From positions 1 through 64,000 of the forward strand of contig CAUJEM010000067.1 in assembly GCA_963169915.1 (NCBI GenBank): DNA of 64,000 nt, written 5' to 3'. The notes below the pieces were generated by a model. It was not told the origin of the DNA. It saw nothing but the letters and a program-made list of their open reading frames with translations, and ran no database searches. Positions 16,531 through 25,274 of the stretch are shown piece by piece; the first letter of the stretch is position 1; every line of letters starts with the position of its first letter. This DNA is from Myxococcota bacterium (GTDB taxonomy: Bacteria; Myxococcota_A; Polyangia; Polyangiales; Polyangiaceae). The translations under genes were made by a program, and so were the position numbers.

Positions 16531-19500
16531 TCAGAGCGACAGCTCCGTGTCGCCCGCCGCGAGCACCCCCCGCACTAGCCTCACGCTGAAGCGCTGCCCG
16601 TCCCACGTCAGCAAATGCAGCGTCACCGGCACCGGATCGTCGCGCCGAGGGGTCGTCAACCGGACGCCGTAGCTCGTCCCCTCCACGTCCGACGGCGACA
16701 GCAACGCAGCGACCAAGCCGATGGCGCTGGCGCTGGAGGACTCGCCCAGAGAGACCTCTTTCTTGTCGGCCGAGCGCGTGACGAGCTGCAGCTCCGCGTC
16801 CAGCGCCTCCCAGGTGAGCAGCGCCAGCGTGCCGGGGCTGTTCCAGAGCTGTAGCTCCTTGAGCTTGCGCTGCACCGCCTCGGCGTGCTTGGCGGCGTCC
16901 ACCGGGGGTTGGCCGGCGGGGGTCTTTGGGGGCTCCTCGAGCAGCCGCGCCAGCCGAGCCGCGCTCATCCAGCGAGCCCAGCGCCGTGGATCGGTGGGGC
17001 CGGGGGTCCCCTGCGCGCTCGCGACGCGCCGCTCGAGGCGCAGGGCCTCGTCGACGCGACCGCTGCCGGCGGCGGCGGCGGCGAGCCGCAGCAGGGAGAT
17101 GGCGTCCGCGGGGGCCTGCTCGGTGAGCGTGAGGTACTGCGTGTACGCCGGACCGTACCAGCCGTGCCCCAGGTAGATGTCTCCGAGCAGCTGACGCGAG
17201 GGGAGGCTCTCTGGGTCGAACTCCACGATCTCCGAGTAGGTGCGCACGGCCTCCTCCGAGGCCCCGCTGCGAGCCAGCACGTCGCCGACCTGCCGCGCGA
17301 TGAGCGGCGTGAGCAGCCCGGAGTCGCGCAGCTTGCGCCCGAGCATCACGGCCTCCTCCTTCTTGCCGAGCTGGCTATAGAGCCGGACGAGCCGCACGGC
17401 GCCGTTCGGATCATCGGGCGACTGTGCTGCGAGCTCGCGCAGCCGCGCCAGCCGCTTGTCCGGGTCTTGGATCCCCGTCAGCTCCACGTCCGCCAGGGTC
17501 CAGTTGATGCTGTCTCCGAACAGCGCGCGGTTGACGGCGGCGATGAGCGCCTCGTCCACCGTGCGCCGCAAGATGAGCCGTGCGATGAAGCGCTGCACGT
17601 CGACCCTGGGAGCGAAGTGCCCGAGCACCACGCTCACCGCGCCCACGTCCGTCACGCGACGCTGCAAGAGCTCCAAGAAGCTCCGCTCGGCGCGCCAGTC
17701 CGGCAGCTCACAGGCGCGCCCTGCGGTCTGGTAGCGCTCGATGAGCTCTTGCGGTGAGCTCGCCGTGCGCAAGCGCTTCTGCCAGAGCAGCATGCGCTGC
17801 GCCAGAGGGCGCTGGGAGGCGTCGCTGCAGGTGGCGAGCTGGAAGCTCAGCGCGGCGTCGGTCGTCGCGGCCCGTTGCGCTGCGAGTCGAGCGAGGATCG
17901 CCCGCGCGCTCCTCGGCGGCGGCGGCGGAGGCGGGGCCGCCGTGGGGCGCGCGACGGGGCCAGCCACGCCCCCTTGGCGCCGCGCTGGCAGCTCGTCGAG
18001 GTTTCCGCCGCTGACCTTGCCTCCCCCTCCAGAGCCGAAGCCCATCAGGCCGAGCCCACCCGACCCTTCCCCACGGCCCGCGGGGCTCGCCGCTGCGGGA
18101 GCAGGCTCCAGGGCGGGCCCCGCGAGGGGATCGCCGTCTTTGGCCGGAGCTTCGGGCGCCTCTTGCGCCTTCTCGAGCTTGTCGTCCTGGCGCTCTCCCT
18201 CTTCGGCTTTCGCGACCGCGGCGGGAGCGGCGGCCATCGTCTCCTCGCGCGCTGGCTCCGCGCGGCTACACCCGAAGGCCACCTGCGAGGCCGGCGTCAG
18301 CGACTCGAGGAGCGAGCGCTCCTGCGTCGGATCGAGGCGCGTGAGCTCCACGCCGCGCAGGGGCGAGCGTCGGCGTTGGATCCCCATCCGCGAGTACGCC
18401 GCCTCGCTCTCGAGCGCGAGCACGCTCGTGTACGGCGTCATCAGGCCATACTCCACGCCGAGCGCCACGATCCGCCCCCGCTCGGCGTCCGGAGCGCTGG
18501 AGCTCCCCAAGAGGCGCCGGACGTACTCCGCCGCCCAGAGCCGCGGGACGTACTGGCTGAGCACCCCACGATCTCGCTCCACCTCGTAGCTGCGCTCGAA
18601 GGGCTCGCCGCCGAGGCGCCCCTTGACGCGGAGCTGCCCAGGCAAATCATGGTGGGTCCGCGCGAGCACCAGCACGTCTTGCCCGCGAGACACCTTGCCG
18701 CTGGCGCTGTCGAAGACGTCGTCCAAGCCAGCCCCCAAATCCAGCTCGAGATCGGTGATGGTGGGGGTCTTCACCGCCGCGGCGAGCTCGAGGGCGCGCG
18801 CCATGCTGGCCTCGCTCTCCTCCACGCGCAGGCTCTGCCCTCCCCCGGCGCGCGCCAGCTCACCCAGCAGCGCGTAGTCCGCATCCACGCCCACCCCCAC
18901 CGTGAACAAGCGCGCGCGCGCTCCCGAGAACGAGCGGCGTAGGCGCTCGACCAGCTGCTGGCTGGTGATGACGCCGCTCGTGGGCAGGCCGTCCCCGACG
19001 TACACGACCGCGGGCTGCTCGGCGCCGTGGAGCCGCTGCAGTGACACGTCGAACAGGGAGGCCAGATCCGTGGCGCCGCCGGCGGCGTGGCCCGCGAGCG
19101 CCTCGAGCGCCTTGGCGATCTCCGCCTCCGACGCCGGCGCGAGCCCCTCCGCTGGGTGGACGATGGTCGGCCGAACGTCGAGCGCAACCAGCGCGAAGCG
19201 ATCTTCCGCGGAGAGCGCCCGCAAGATGGCCTCCGCCGTCTGCGTGGCCAGCTGACGGCTGGCTTCGTCACCCGCGGCAGAGGTGTCCACCACGAGCACC
19301 ACGTCACCGCGCGGCTGCGCGGCCTTGCTCCAGTCGAGATCCGGCGTGTAGCGCGCGAGCACGTAGTCCGCGGCCTCCCCGCCCGCCTGGAACCGCGCCA
19401 CGGTGACCGGCGCGCGGGACTTCATCCCGCTGGCGACGAGCTGGAAGTCCGCGCGCGGCACGTAGCCCGAGCGCCGCATCGTCACGAGCCTCCCGCCTTG

Positions 19501-20727
19501 CTCGAGGCGCGCGTCCGCCAGCGTGGTGACGCTCCATCGCGTCGCGTCCGCGCCGAGGTCGACCGAGAGCGAGAACTCGCCGATCCGAGCGGGCTCACGC
19601 CCGCCCATGGGGTAGACGTAGCTCAGCTTCTCGTCCCGGGGCGGGTTCAGCTCGACGTAGCGCAGCACCACGCGGCGCGTCCCACCCGCCGGCACGGGAT
19701 AGATCCTCGCGCGGTAGCTCTTGGCGTCCACGTACTCCAAGATGGCGGGGGCGAAGCCGCTCGCCTTGGCCACGCCGTACTTGGCGGCGGCCTCCTTCTT
19801 CTCGATGAACTCCCCCTCCACGAGCACCCCGTTCGTCTCCACCGCGAACGAGGTGACGCTGGCGCGCTCCGGGACCGTGAACCAGTACCAGCCCTCGACG
19901 GGGCGCTCGGCCGGATTGAAGAAGGTCTGATCGACCTCCGTTTGAGCGATGCCGTCGCGCAGCTTGGCGCGCACCACCTGGCGGCTGACCTCCAGCTTGG
20001 TGACCGGCGCGCCCGGCAGCGCGCCCTCGTCCACGCCGTAGATGGTGCCGCTGCCGGCGCCCGGCAGGCCCTGCCCCCCGAGATCCGCGCGGCCCCCCGT
20101 CCAGTCGTCCCAGAATGCGAGCGGCGCCACGCTGGGCGCGGCCTCCGCCGTGGCCACCACCTGCTCACCGCTCTTGACCTCGACGCGCCCCTTGGGCGCC
20201 GTGAGCGTCGCGAGTCCCCGCGCCACGTACACGACCGCGCCCTCCCCTTCGCGGCGCAGGTCGAGCCCGGAGTCCGCCGCGGCGATCTCCACCTGCCCGA
20301 CGCGGTGGACGAGCGGGGTGCGGTCCGTCGGGGGCGCGTCGAGCCAGTACTCCCCGGCCAGCAGCTCGACCTGAGCGACGCCGAGCTTGATTTGCGTCTT
20401 TTCGCGCAGGAACACCCCGGAGCCATCGGGGAGCCGCACCAGGGCGCGGGCGCCAGCCTGCGTCGAGACGACGGTGTCCGCCAAGAGCGCGGCGCCCGTC
20501 TCCGCGCGCGTGGCCCCCTGACCGCGATCGAGGTCCACCGGGCCCGCCGCGAGCTCCAGCCGCGCCTGGATGGGCGACGAGCGCTCGGGGGGCACGGGCC
20601 GGGACCACCAGTAGAGCCCGCCGAGGGCGCCCACGAGCACCACGCCGAGCGCGAGCAGCCAGCGCCAAAGGGAGCGCCGGGGCCGTGCGCCCGCAGCGTC
20701 CGAGGAGGAGGGTGTATATTTCTGCAT
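16531..20727 (-). CDS. Giant FecR/VIT/vWA/TPR membrane protein
   Basis: The 1,398-residue protein starts at ATG 20727 (GAAGGA lies five bases upstream; a longer start at 20778 is less likely). A transmembrane helix lies at about 20-42 (LWRWLLALGVVLVGALGGLYW). A FecR-like strand domain follows (VVSTQAGARALVRLPDGSGV). A VIT domain (~245-366; QTEVDQTFFNPAERPVEGWY) and a von Willebrand A domain (~470-650) come next. The metal site begins DTSAA at 481, so the third MIDAS residue of DxSxS is Ala, though GGATD and VGDG remain. A Gly/Pro-rich linker leads to TPR-like helices and a small C-terminal strand region. VIT-vWA pairs occur in surface complexes; here it is membrane-anchored with a periplasmic bulk. 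Confidence 0.82.
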   Translation of the reverse strand: MQKYTPSSSDAAGARPRRSLWRWLLALGVVLVGALGGLYWWSRPVPPERSSPIQARLELAAGPVDLDRGQGATRAETGAALLADTVVSTQAGARALVRLPDGSGVFLREKTQIKLGVAQVELLAGEYWLDAPPTDRTPLVHRVGQVEIAAADSGLDLRREGEGAVVYVARGLATLTAPKGRVEVKSGEQVVATAEAAPSVAPLAFWDDWTGGRADLGGQGLPGAGSGTIYGVDEGALPGAPVTKLEVSRQVVRAKLRDGIAQTEVDQTFFNPAERPVEGWYWFTVPERASVTSFAVETNGVLVEGEFIEKKEAAAKYGVAKASGFAPAILEYVDAKSYRARIYPVPAGGTRRVVLRYVELNPPRDEKLSYVYPMGGREPARIGEFSLSVDLGADATRWSVTTLADARLEQGGRLVTMRRSGYVPRADFQLVASGMKSRAPVTVARFQAGGEAADYVLARYTPDLDWSKAAQPRGDVVLVVDTSAAGDEASRQLATQTAEAILRALSAEDRFALVALDVRPTIVHPAEGLAPASEAEIAKALEALAGHAAGGATDLASLFDVSLQRLHGAEQPAVVYVGDGLPTSGVITSQQLVERLRRSFSGARARLFTVGVGVDADYALLGELARAGGGQSLRVEESEASMARALELAAAVKTPTITDLELDLGAGLDDVFDSASGKVSRGQDVLVLARTHHDLPGQLRVKGRLGGEPFERSYEVERDRGVLSQYVPRLWAAEYVRRLLGSSSAPDAERGRIVALGVEYGLMTPYTSVLALESEAAYSRMGIQRRRSPLRGVELTRLDPTQERSLLESLTPASQVAFGCSRAEPAREETMAAAPAAVAKAEEGERQDDKLEKAQEAPEAPAKDGDPLAGPALEPAPAAASPAGRGEGSGGLGLMGFGSGGGGKVSGGNLDELPARRQGGVAGPVARPTAAPPPPPPPRSARAILARLAAQRAATTDAALSFQLATCSDASQRPLAQRMLLWQKRLRTASSPQELIERYQTAGRACELPDWRAERSFLELLQRRVTDVGAVSVVLGHFAPRVDVQRFIARLILRRTVDEALIAAVNRALFGDSINWTLADVELTGIQDPDKRLARLRELAAQSPDDPNGAVRLVRLYSQLGKKEEAVMLGRKLRDSGLLTPLIARQVGDVLARSGASEEAVRTYSEIVEFDPESLPSRQLLGDIYLGHGWYGPAYTQYLTLTEQAPADAISLLRLAAAAAGSGRVDEALRLERRVASAQGTPGPTDPRRWARWMSAARLARLLEEPPKTPAGQPPVDAAKHAEAVQRKLKELQLWNSPGTLALLTWEALDAELQLVTRSADKKEVSLGESSSASAIGLVAALLSPSDVEGTSYGVRLTTPRRDDPVPVTLHLLTWDGQRFSVRLVRGVLAAGDTELSL

Positions 20728-20955
20728 GGCGATCCTTCGGCCAGAGCGTGACTGCCTTGGAGTCACGGGAACTTCCAAGGTTCCTCCGCCGGGGTCATCT
20801 TACGCGAAACCCGGCCGTGGAGCATGACGGCGTGTAACGTCCCACCGGGCGAAATGATCTGTAGGCCCACCGCGAAGGGTCGGGGCCAGCTCTCCTGGGC
20901 GCCGCTGACCGGGTGCGGCTCCGCACAGGCGGTCCCCCGTCTGGATGCTCGGCCC

Positions 20956-20985
20956 TTGCCACCGGGCGCTGGGCACGGCTAACAC
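20956..20985 (+). promoter_or_regulatory. Candidate promoter of methyltransferase gene
   Basis: TTGCCA (20956-20961), an 18-bp spacer and TAACAC (20980-20985) lie just before ATG 20995. The -35 matches consensus in five of six positions. Start of transcription would fall within a few bases of the ATG. The rest of the gap from 20728 holds nothing recognisable. Confidence 0.35.
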
Positions 20986-20994
20986 GAGGCGGCC

Positions 20995-21732
20995 ATGGAC
21001 GCCTCCGGCTCACACGACGCCAACCAGCGCTACTACGACGCCTTCAGCACCCGCTACGAGGCCCAGCGGGGGCTCAATGACCCCGGGGGCTACCATGATC
21101 TCCTGGATGAGCTCGAGAGCGAGTTCGTGCGGCGCTACGGCGAGGGCAAGGACGTCTTGGAGGTGGGCTGTGGCACGGGGCTGGTGCTGGAGCGCATCGC
21201 GCGCTTCGCCCGTAGCGCCACCGGCATCGACCTGTCCCCAGGGATGCTCGAGCGCGCGCGCGCGCGCGGGCTGAAGGTGGAGCAGGGCTCGGCCACCGCG
21301 CTCCCCTTCGAGGCGGACCGCTTCGACGTCAGCTGTTCGTTCAAGGTCTTGGCCCACGTCCGGGAGATCGAGCGCGCCCTCGCGGAGATGGCGCGCGTCA
21401 CGCGGCCCGGCGGCTACGTGCTCGCGGAGTTCTACAATCCGTACAGTCTCCGCGGTCTGGTCAAGCGGCTCGGGCCCGCGGGCGCCATCGCCGACGGTGC
21501 GGACGAGAGCCAGGTGTACACGCGCTTCGACTCCCCGGGCGCGGCCCGGCGCCTCACCCCGCCCGGCTGTGAGCTGACCGACGCGCGCGGCGTGCGCATC
21601 GCCATCCCCACCGCGATGGTGATGCGCAGCTTGCTCGGGCGGCGCGTGTTCACGCGGCTCGAGCGCCGCCTCTGTGACTCCCCGCTCAAGCACCTGGCGG
21701 GCTTCTACATCGCTGCTTATCGCAAGCGCTGA
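20995..21732 (+). CDS. Class I SAM-dependent methyltransferase
   Basis: A 245-residue soluble methyltransferase with motif I VLEVGCGTGLVLERIA, the acidic loop ATGIDLSPGMLERARARG, motif IV-like FDVSCSFKVLAHV and motif V ARVTRPGGYVLAEFYNP. This is the UbiE/Methyltransf_11 pattern. The substrate cannot be told from sequence. It converges on a second, unrelated methyltransferase gene seven bases downstream, and the two stop codons are separated by a small CTGAGC/GCTCAG hairpin. Confidence 0.88.
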   Translation: MDASGSHDANQRYYDAFSTRYEAQRGLNDPGGYHDLLDELESEFVRRYGEGKDVLEVGCGTGLVLERIARFARSATGIDLSPGMLERARARGLKVEQGSATALPFEADRFDVSCSFKVLAHVREIERALAEMARVTRPGGYVLAEFYNPYSLRGLVKRLGPAGAIADGADESQVYTRFDSPGAARRLTPPGCELTDARGVRIAIPTAMVMRSLLGRRVFTRLERRLCDSPLKHLAGFYIAAYRKR

Positions 21733-21743
21733 GCGACGCTCAG
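21729..21743. terminator. Short hairpin between convergent methyltransferase genes
   Basis: CTGAGC-GAC-GCTCAG overlaps the stop codons of both convergent genes. The 6-bp stem has no T-run, so it is at best a weak bidirectional terminator or 3'-end stabiliser. Similar sequences mark two other convergent gene ends in this window. Confidence 0.3.
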
Positions 21744-22348
21744 GGCTGCGCTGGGCGCACCGCCACGAGCTGCACCGTGGCGCTCCTGCCGGAGTGGAAG
21801 CTCCCCTCCTGGAGCTCTCGCTCGAGCTCCTGACCGAGGACGATCTCGAGCGGCGCCAGCTCCTGCTCGAGGGCGCTCAGGCTCATCAGCAGCGCCGGGT
21901 CCCGAGGGCCGCCCGTCCCCAAGGGGAGCTGCGCCAGAGTGTAGGCCTCCAAGACGAACACGCCCCCCGGCCGCAGCGCCCGGGCAGCCCAGCCGTGCAC
22001 GCGGCGCCGCACGTCCACCGGCAAGTGCGCGAAGATGGCGACGATGCCCGCGTAGTCCTCCCTGGGCGGCTCGAACTCCGCGAGGTCGGCCTCGACCGTC
22101 GTCAGCGCGACCCCTCGCTCGCTCGCCAGCCGCCGGGCCTTCTGCAGCCCGACCGCCGAGTAGTCCACGGCGGTGACCTCGTGCCCGAGCCCCGCCAAGA
22201 ACGTGGAGTTTCTCCCCTCGCCGTCCGCGAGGCAGAGCACCGGGCCCGCCGGGATGCGGGCCGCCTGCTGCCGTAAGAAGTCATTGGGCTCACGGCCGTA
22301 CGCGTACTGCTCGGCGCCGAAGCGCTCATCCCAGAAGCTGGAGGACAT
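21740..22348 (-). CDS. TehB/thiopurine-type SAM methyltransferase
   Basis: A 202-residue protein whose start (SSSFWDERFGAEQYAYGREPNDF) is the signature of the small TehB-like/thiopurine methyltransferase group. Motif I is unusual, VLCLADGEGRNSTFLA, as in that group. VTAVDYSAVGLQKARRLA and FVLEAYT follow. Members often detoxify small thiols, tellurite or similar compounds by methylation; the substrate here is unknown. Start ATG 22348 fits the family; an in-frame ATG at 22366 would add six residues. Confidence 0.85.
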   Translation of the reverse strand: MSSSFWDERFGAEQYAYGREPNDFLRQQAARIPAGPVLCLADGEGRNSTFLAGLGHEVTAVDYSAVGLQKARRLASERGVALTTVEADLAEFEPPREDYAGIVAIFAHLPVDVRRRVHGWAARALRPGGVFVLEAYTLAQLPLGTGGPRDPALLMSLSALEQELAPLEIVLGQELERELQEGSFHSGRSATVQLVAVRPAQP

Positions 22349-22376
22349 ACCGCCCGCTCTTAGCACGCGCGACCCG

Positions 22377-23339
22377 TCAGTACGTGCCCGCCAGGCCGAG
22401 CCAGGCGCCCCCCGGGAGCGCGGCCGCCATCGGCGCCGTACGCAGCGCGCTGGGCCGACGGAGCTCCTCCGGCAGCGGGCGCCGTCGTACCTGGCGCACC
22501 TCCGGGACGAAGCGGAGCTGCGCGTCGAGCACGCCGAGGGCGGCCGTCCCGAGCAGCGTCCAGGAGCTGACCTGGAGCACCGCGAACGAGGTGCTGAGCT
22601 GCGAGTTGGTCTCTATGGGGTCGAGCCGGTGCCCCGCCGCGATCTGCCGGTAGGCCGAGAGGTGCACCGCGAGCGCGCCCAGGCTCACCGCGCCGAGCGC
22701 GACCTCCACGCCGAAGAAGGTCCAGCCGAGCGTCGCGTGACCATTCTGGAATTGTCCCACGCCGAAGGGGATGGCCGCGATCCAGCGCCGGTTCACCTGC
22801 GTCACCTGCTCTTCGCTGGCGAGCTGCTCCAGACGAAGCAGGCGCGCCCGTTGCTCGGCCTCCACTCGGGCCTGCTGCTGGGCCGCCGCGTCCGCCAACT
22901 TCAGGCGCTCCTCCTCGGCCGCGCGCAGCTCCTCCCGGAGGGACTCGCGCACGCGGATCCACAAATCTACCACGGGCTGCGGGTAGGCCAGGGGGTCTGG
23001 CCGCGGCATCCGCGGGTTGGCGCGCAGGGCCTGCGCGAGCTGCGCCTCGGCGTCCGCTCCCCGGCCGTCCCCCAGCAGGCAGGCCGCGAGCACGACGCGC
23101 GCGCTCTCGAGGACGCTGGGGCTCTGGAGCTGCCTCGGCCCGGGGGCCAGGAGGGGCTCGAGGGAGGCTGCGCACTCCTGGTAGCGCCCCGCCTCGTACT
23201 GGCTCACCACCCTGGCCAGCTCGGCCTCGTCACTGAGCTTGGGGCTCGGCGCTGACGGCGGTGCGGGCTGCGCCCTCGCCGGCCCCGCGGAGGAGCCAAT
23301 CAAGACCAGCATCACGAAAAATGGGGGGAGCGAGCGCAT
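22377..23339 (-). CDS. Secreted/membrane protein with coiled coil, unknown function
   Basis: The 320-residue product has a signal peptide ending near ARA-Q (residue 23), a TPR-like helical region (ELARVVSQYEAGRYQECAASL to AQLAQALRANPRMPRPDP), then a charged coiled coil (~135-185) rich in Glu, Arg and Ala. Several hydrophobic segments follow (IPFGVGQFQNGHATLGWTFF; LGALAVHLS; WTLLGTAALGVLDAQL). The GVGQFQNG segment resembles DUF5683-type proteins. It lies directly upstream of the methyltransferase gene on the same strand and downstream of the kinase, so it may share their transcript. Confidence 0.65.
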   Translation of the reverse strand: MRSLPPFFVMLVLIGSSAGPARAQPAPPSAPSPKLSDEAELARVVSQYEAGRYQECAASLEPLLAPGPRQLQSPSVLESARVVLAACLLGDGRGADAEAQLAQALRANPRMPRPDPLAYPQPVVDLWIRVRESLREELRAAEEERLKLADAAAQQQARVEAEQRARLLRLEQLASEEQVTQVNRRWIAAIPFGVGQFQNGHATLGWTFFGVEVALGAVSLGALAVHLSAYRQIAAGHRLDPIETNSQLSTSFAVLQVSSWTLLGTAALGVLDAQLRFVPEVRQVRRRPLPEELRRPSALRTAPMAAALPGGAWLGLAGTY

Positions 23340-23375
23340 CCAGCAGCACCACCACCCCTCGAGGGGCGAGCGGGG

Positions 23376-25274
23376 TCAGGGCCAGGTCAGGACGAAGGTC
23401 TGTCCGGGGCGCAGCGTAACCTGTTTGCGGGCGCTCGGGGAGCCGCTGCTCGCCGGGGGGGTGAGGACACAGGTGTCGGTCGAGCTGGCGCTGTTCATGA
23501 CGACGCGCTGGCTGCCCGGCTGGGTCATGGCGCCTCTGAAGAAGCCGACGCAGCTGACCTGCCCGCCCTCCGGGACGCTCGGCACGACGAGCACGGCGTC
23601 TCGAAACGCCAAGCGGAAGCTGAGCGTCTGGGTCCCCTCCCCCGCGGTCACGACGCGCACCGCGGGGTCCTCGGCCGGCTGGCAGCAGTCCTCGCTGGGA
23701 GGTACGATGGTGAAGCGGTGCGTCCCGACCGGCAGCGACAGCTCCGCGTTGCCAAACCAGTTGAAGTCCTGCCCGTTCAGGCGGAGGCGCGCTCCTTGGA
23801 CCCCGCTGAACACCACGCGCACCCGGCGCGTGCTCGGGCGCGCCGACGGTGCGGGGGGCGGCGGCAGCCGAGTCAGCGTGGGCTTGCGGTCGAGCGCGGC
23901 GCCCATCGAGGGGCTCGGTGCGAGCAAGAGCTCCTCCCGCGTGACCTGCGGCGGCTTGAAGTCCACCGAGCGCTCGAGGCGGGCCTCGCTCGGCTCCAAG
24001 CCGATGGTGGGGCTCACGGGGCGCCACCAGCGCATCGCGAGGAAGCTCAGCCCGCCGACGACGGCGGCGACCCCGAGCAAGACCCCGGCGCGCCGCAGGC
24101 GCTCGCCCGTGCGCTGCTGACGGGCCAGTCCGCTCACACGCGCCAGCAGCTCCGCGTCGTCCGGGCGGTAAGCGAGCGCGCGGTTCCACGCGCCAGCGGC
24201 GCCGAGCGCGTCGCCGCGCGCCTGCGCCTGCGTGCCGAGCGCGAGCAGGTGCTCGACGACCTGGGCCTCATGGCGGCTGCGGTAGCTCGCCTCGTCCGCG
24301 ATGAAGGCGGACAATTCCTCGCTGGCGGGGCCGAAGCCGAGGCCGGTGAGCTCGGCCTGGAGCGCCGCCGCGAGCTCACGACAGCTAGCGAAGCGCGCCT
24401 CCGGCTGGTGCGCCAGGGCCTTGCAGACGATGGCCGACAGGGGCTCGCCGACGCGCGGCTCGAGCCGTGCCGGCGGCGTGAACTCTCCGTCGAGCACCCG
24501 CCGCAGCACCTGCGCGGGGTTCTTGCCGTCGAAGGGGAGCTTGCCCGTCAAGCACTCATACAGCAGCACGCCGAGCCCGAAGACGTCCGCCGTGGGCCCG
24601 ACGTCCCCACCCTCGATCTGCTCGGGCGCCATGTGCGCCGGCGAGCCGAGCACCTGCCCCGTGGAGGTGACGCCCTGGGCGTCGAGCAGCTTGGCGATCC
24701 CGAAGTCTGTCAGGAGCAGGCGCCCGGCACAGGCGCCACGCTGCTCGGTGGGGCGGGGGGTGGGGTCCGCTCGCAGCGGCGCGGCGCTGGCGCGAGGCGT
24801 GGACGCGACCCGCCGAGCCCCGCCGCTGCTCAGCTCGACGAGCACGTTCTCCGGCTTGACGTCCCGATGGACCACGCCGGCGTCGTGCGCGTGCTGCAGC
24901 GCTCCGGCGAGCACCGTCCCGACGGCAGCGGCGACCTCCGGGGGCAGCGGGGCGCGCTCCTGGAGCAGCCGCCGGAGCGTAGTGCCTCGGACCAGCTCCA
25001 CCACGAGCCAGCGCTCGACCTCCTCCTCCGAGCTGACGTCGTAGACCTTGACGATGTTCGGGTGCTCCAGCTTGGCCACCGCCCGCGCCTCACTGCTGAA
25101 GCGCGCGGCCACCTCGCGGTTCTCCCGGAGGTGGCGGTGGATGACCTTGATGGCCACCTCGCGGTCCAGCCGCTCGTCGTAGGCCCGGTAGACCGTGGCC
25201 ATGCCGCCATGGCCGACCTCCTCCAGCAGCTCGTACTTGCCGACACGCGGGCGCTCCCCCGCGAGCGCGCTCAT
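23376..25274 (-). CDS. Membrane Ser/Thr protein kinase coupled to pyruvate kinase
   Basis: A 632-residue Hanks-type kinase starting at ATG 25274, which overlaps the pyruvate kinase stop as ATGA. The Gly-loop GHGGMATVY (21-29), Lys43, HRDVKPEN (136-143), DFG (190-192) and APE (216-218) are all present, so it should be active. Between HRD and DFG lies a low-complexity insert of about 30 residues (150-183), rich in Pro, Arg and Ala. After the kinase domain and a TPR-like stretch comes one transmembrane helix (VLLGVAAVVGGLSFLAM). The C-terminal extracytoplasmic tail carries a PEGA-like domain with a Cys pair. Coupling to pyk suggests metabolic signalling. Confidence 0.93.
   Translation of the reverse strand: MSALAGERPRVGKYELLEEVGHGGMATVYRAYDERLDREVAIKVIHRHLRENREVAARFSSEARAVAKLEHPNIVKVYDVSSEEEVERWLVVELVRGTTLRRLLQERAPLPPEVAAAVGTVLAGALQHAHDAGVVHRDVKPENVLVELSSGGARRVASTPRASAAPLRADPTPRPTEQRGACAGRLLLTDFGIAKLLDAQGVTSTGQVLGSPAHMAPEQIEGGDVGPTADVFGLGVLLYECLTGKLPFDGKNPAQVLRRVLDGEFTPPARLEPRVGEPLSAIVCKALAHQPEARFASCRELAAALQAELTGLGFGPASEELSAFIADEASYRSRHEAQVVEHLLALGTQAQARGDALGAAGAWNRALAYRPDDAELLARVSGLARQQRTGERLRRAGVLLGVAAVVGGLSFLAMRWWRPVSPTIGLEPSEARLERSVDFKPPQVTREELLLAPSPSMGAALDRKPTLTRLPPPPAPSARPSTRRVRVVFSGVQGARLRLNGQDFNWFGNAELSLPVGTHRFTIVPPSEDCCQPAEDPAVRVVTAGEGTQTLSFRLAFRDAVLVVPSVPEGGQVSCVGFFRGAMTQPGSQRVVMNSASSTDTCVLTPPASSGSPSARKQVTLRPGQTFVLTWP

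Noticed and set aside
19087-20751. 554-codon plus-strand frame opposite the VIT/vWA gene
   Set aside because: Antisense shadow with no recognisable domain.
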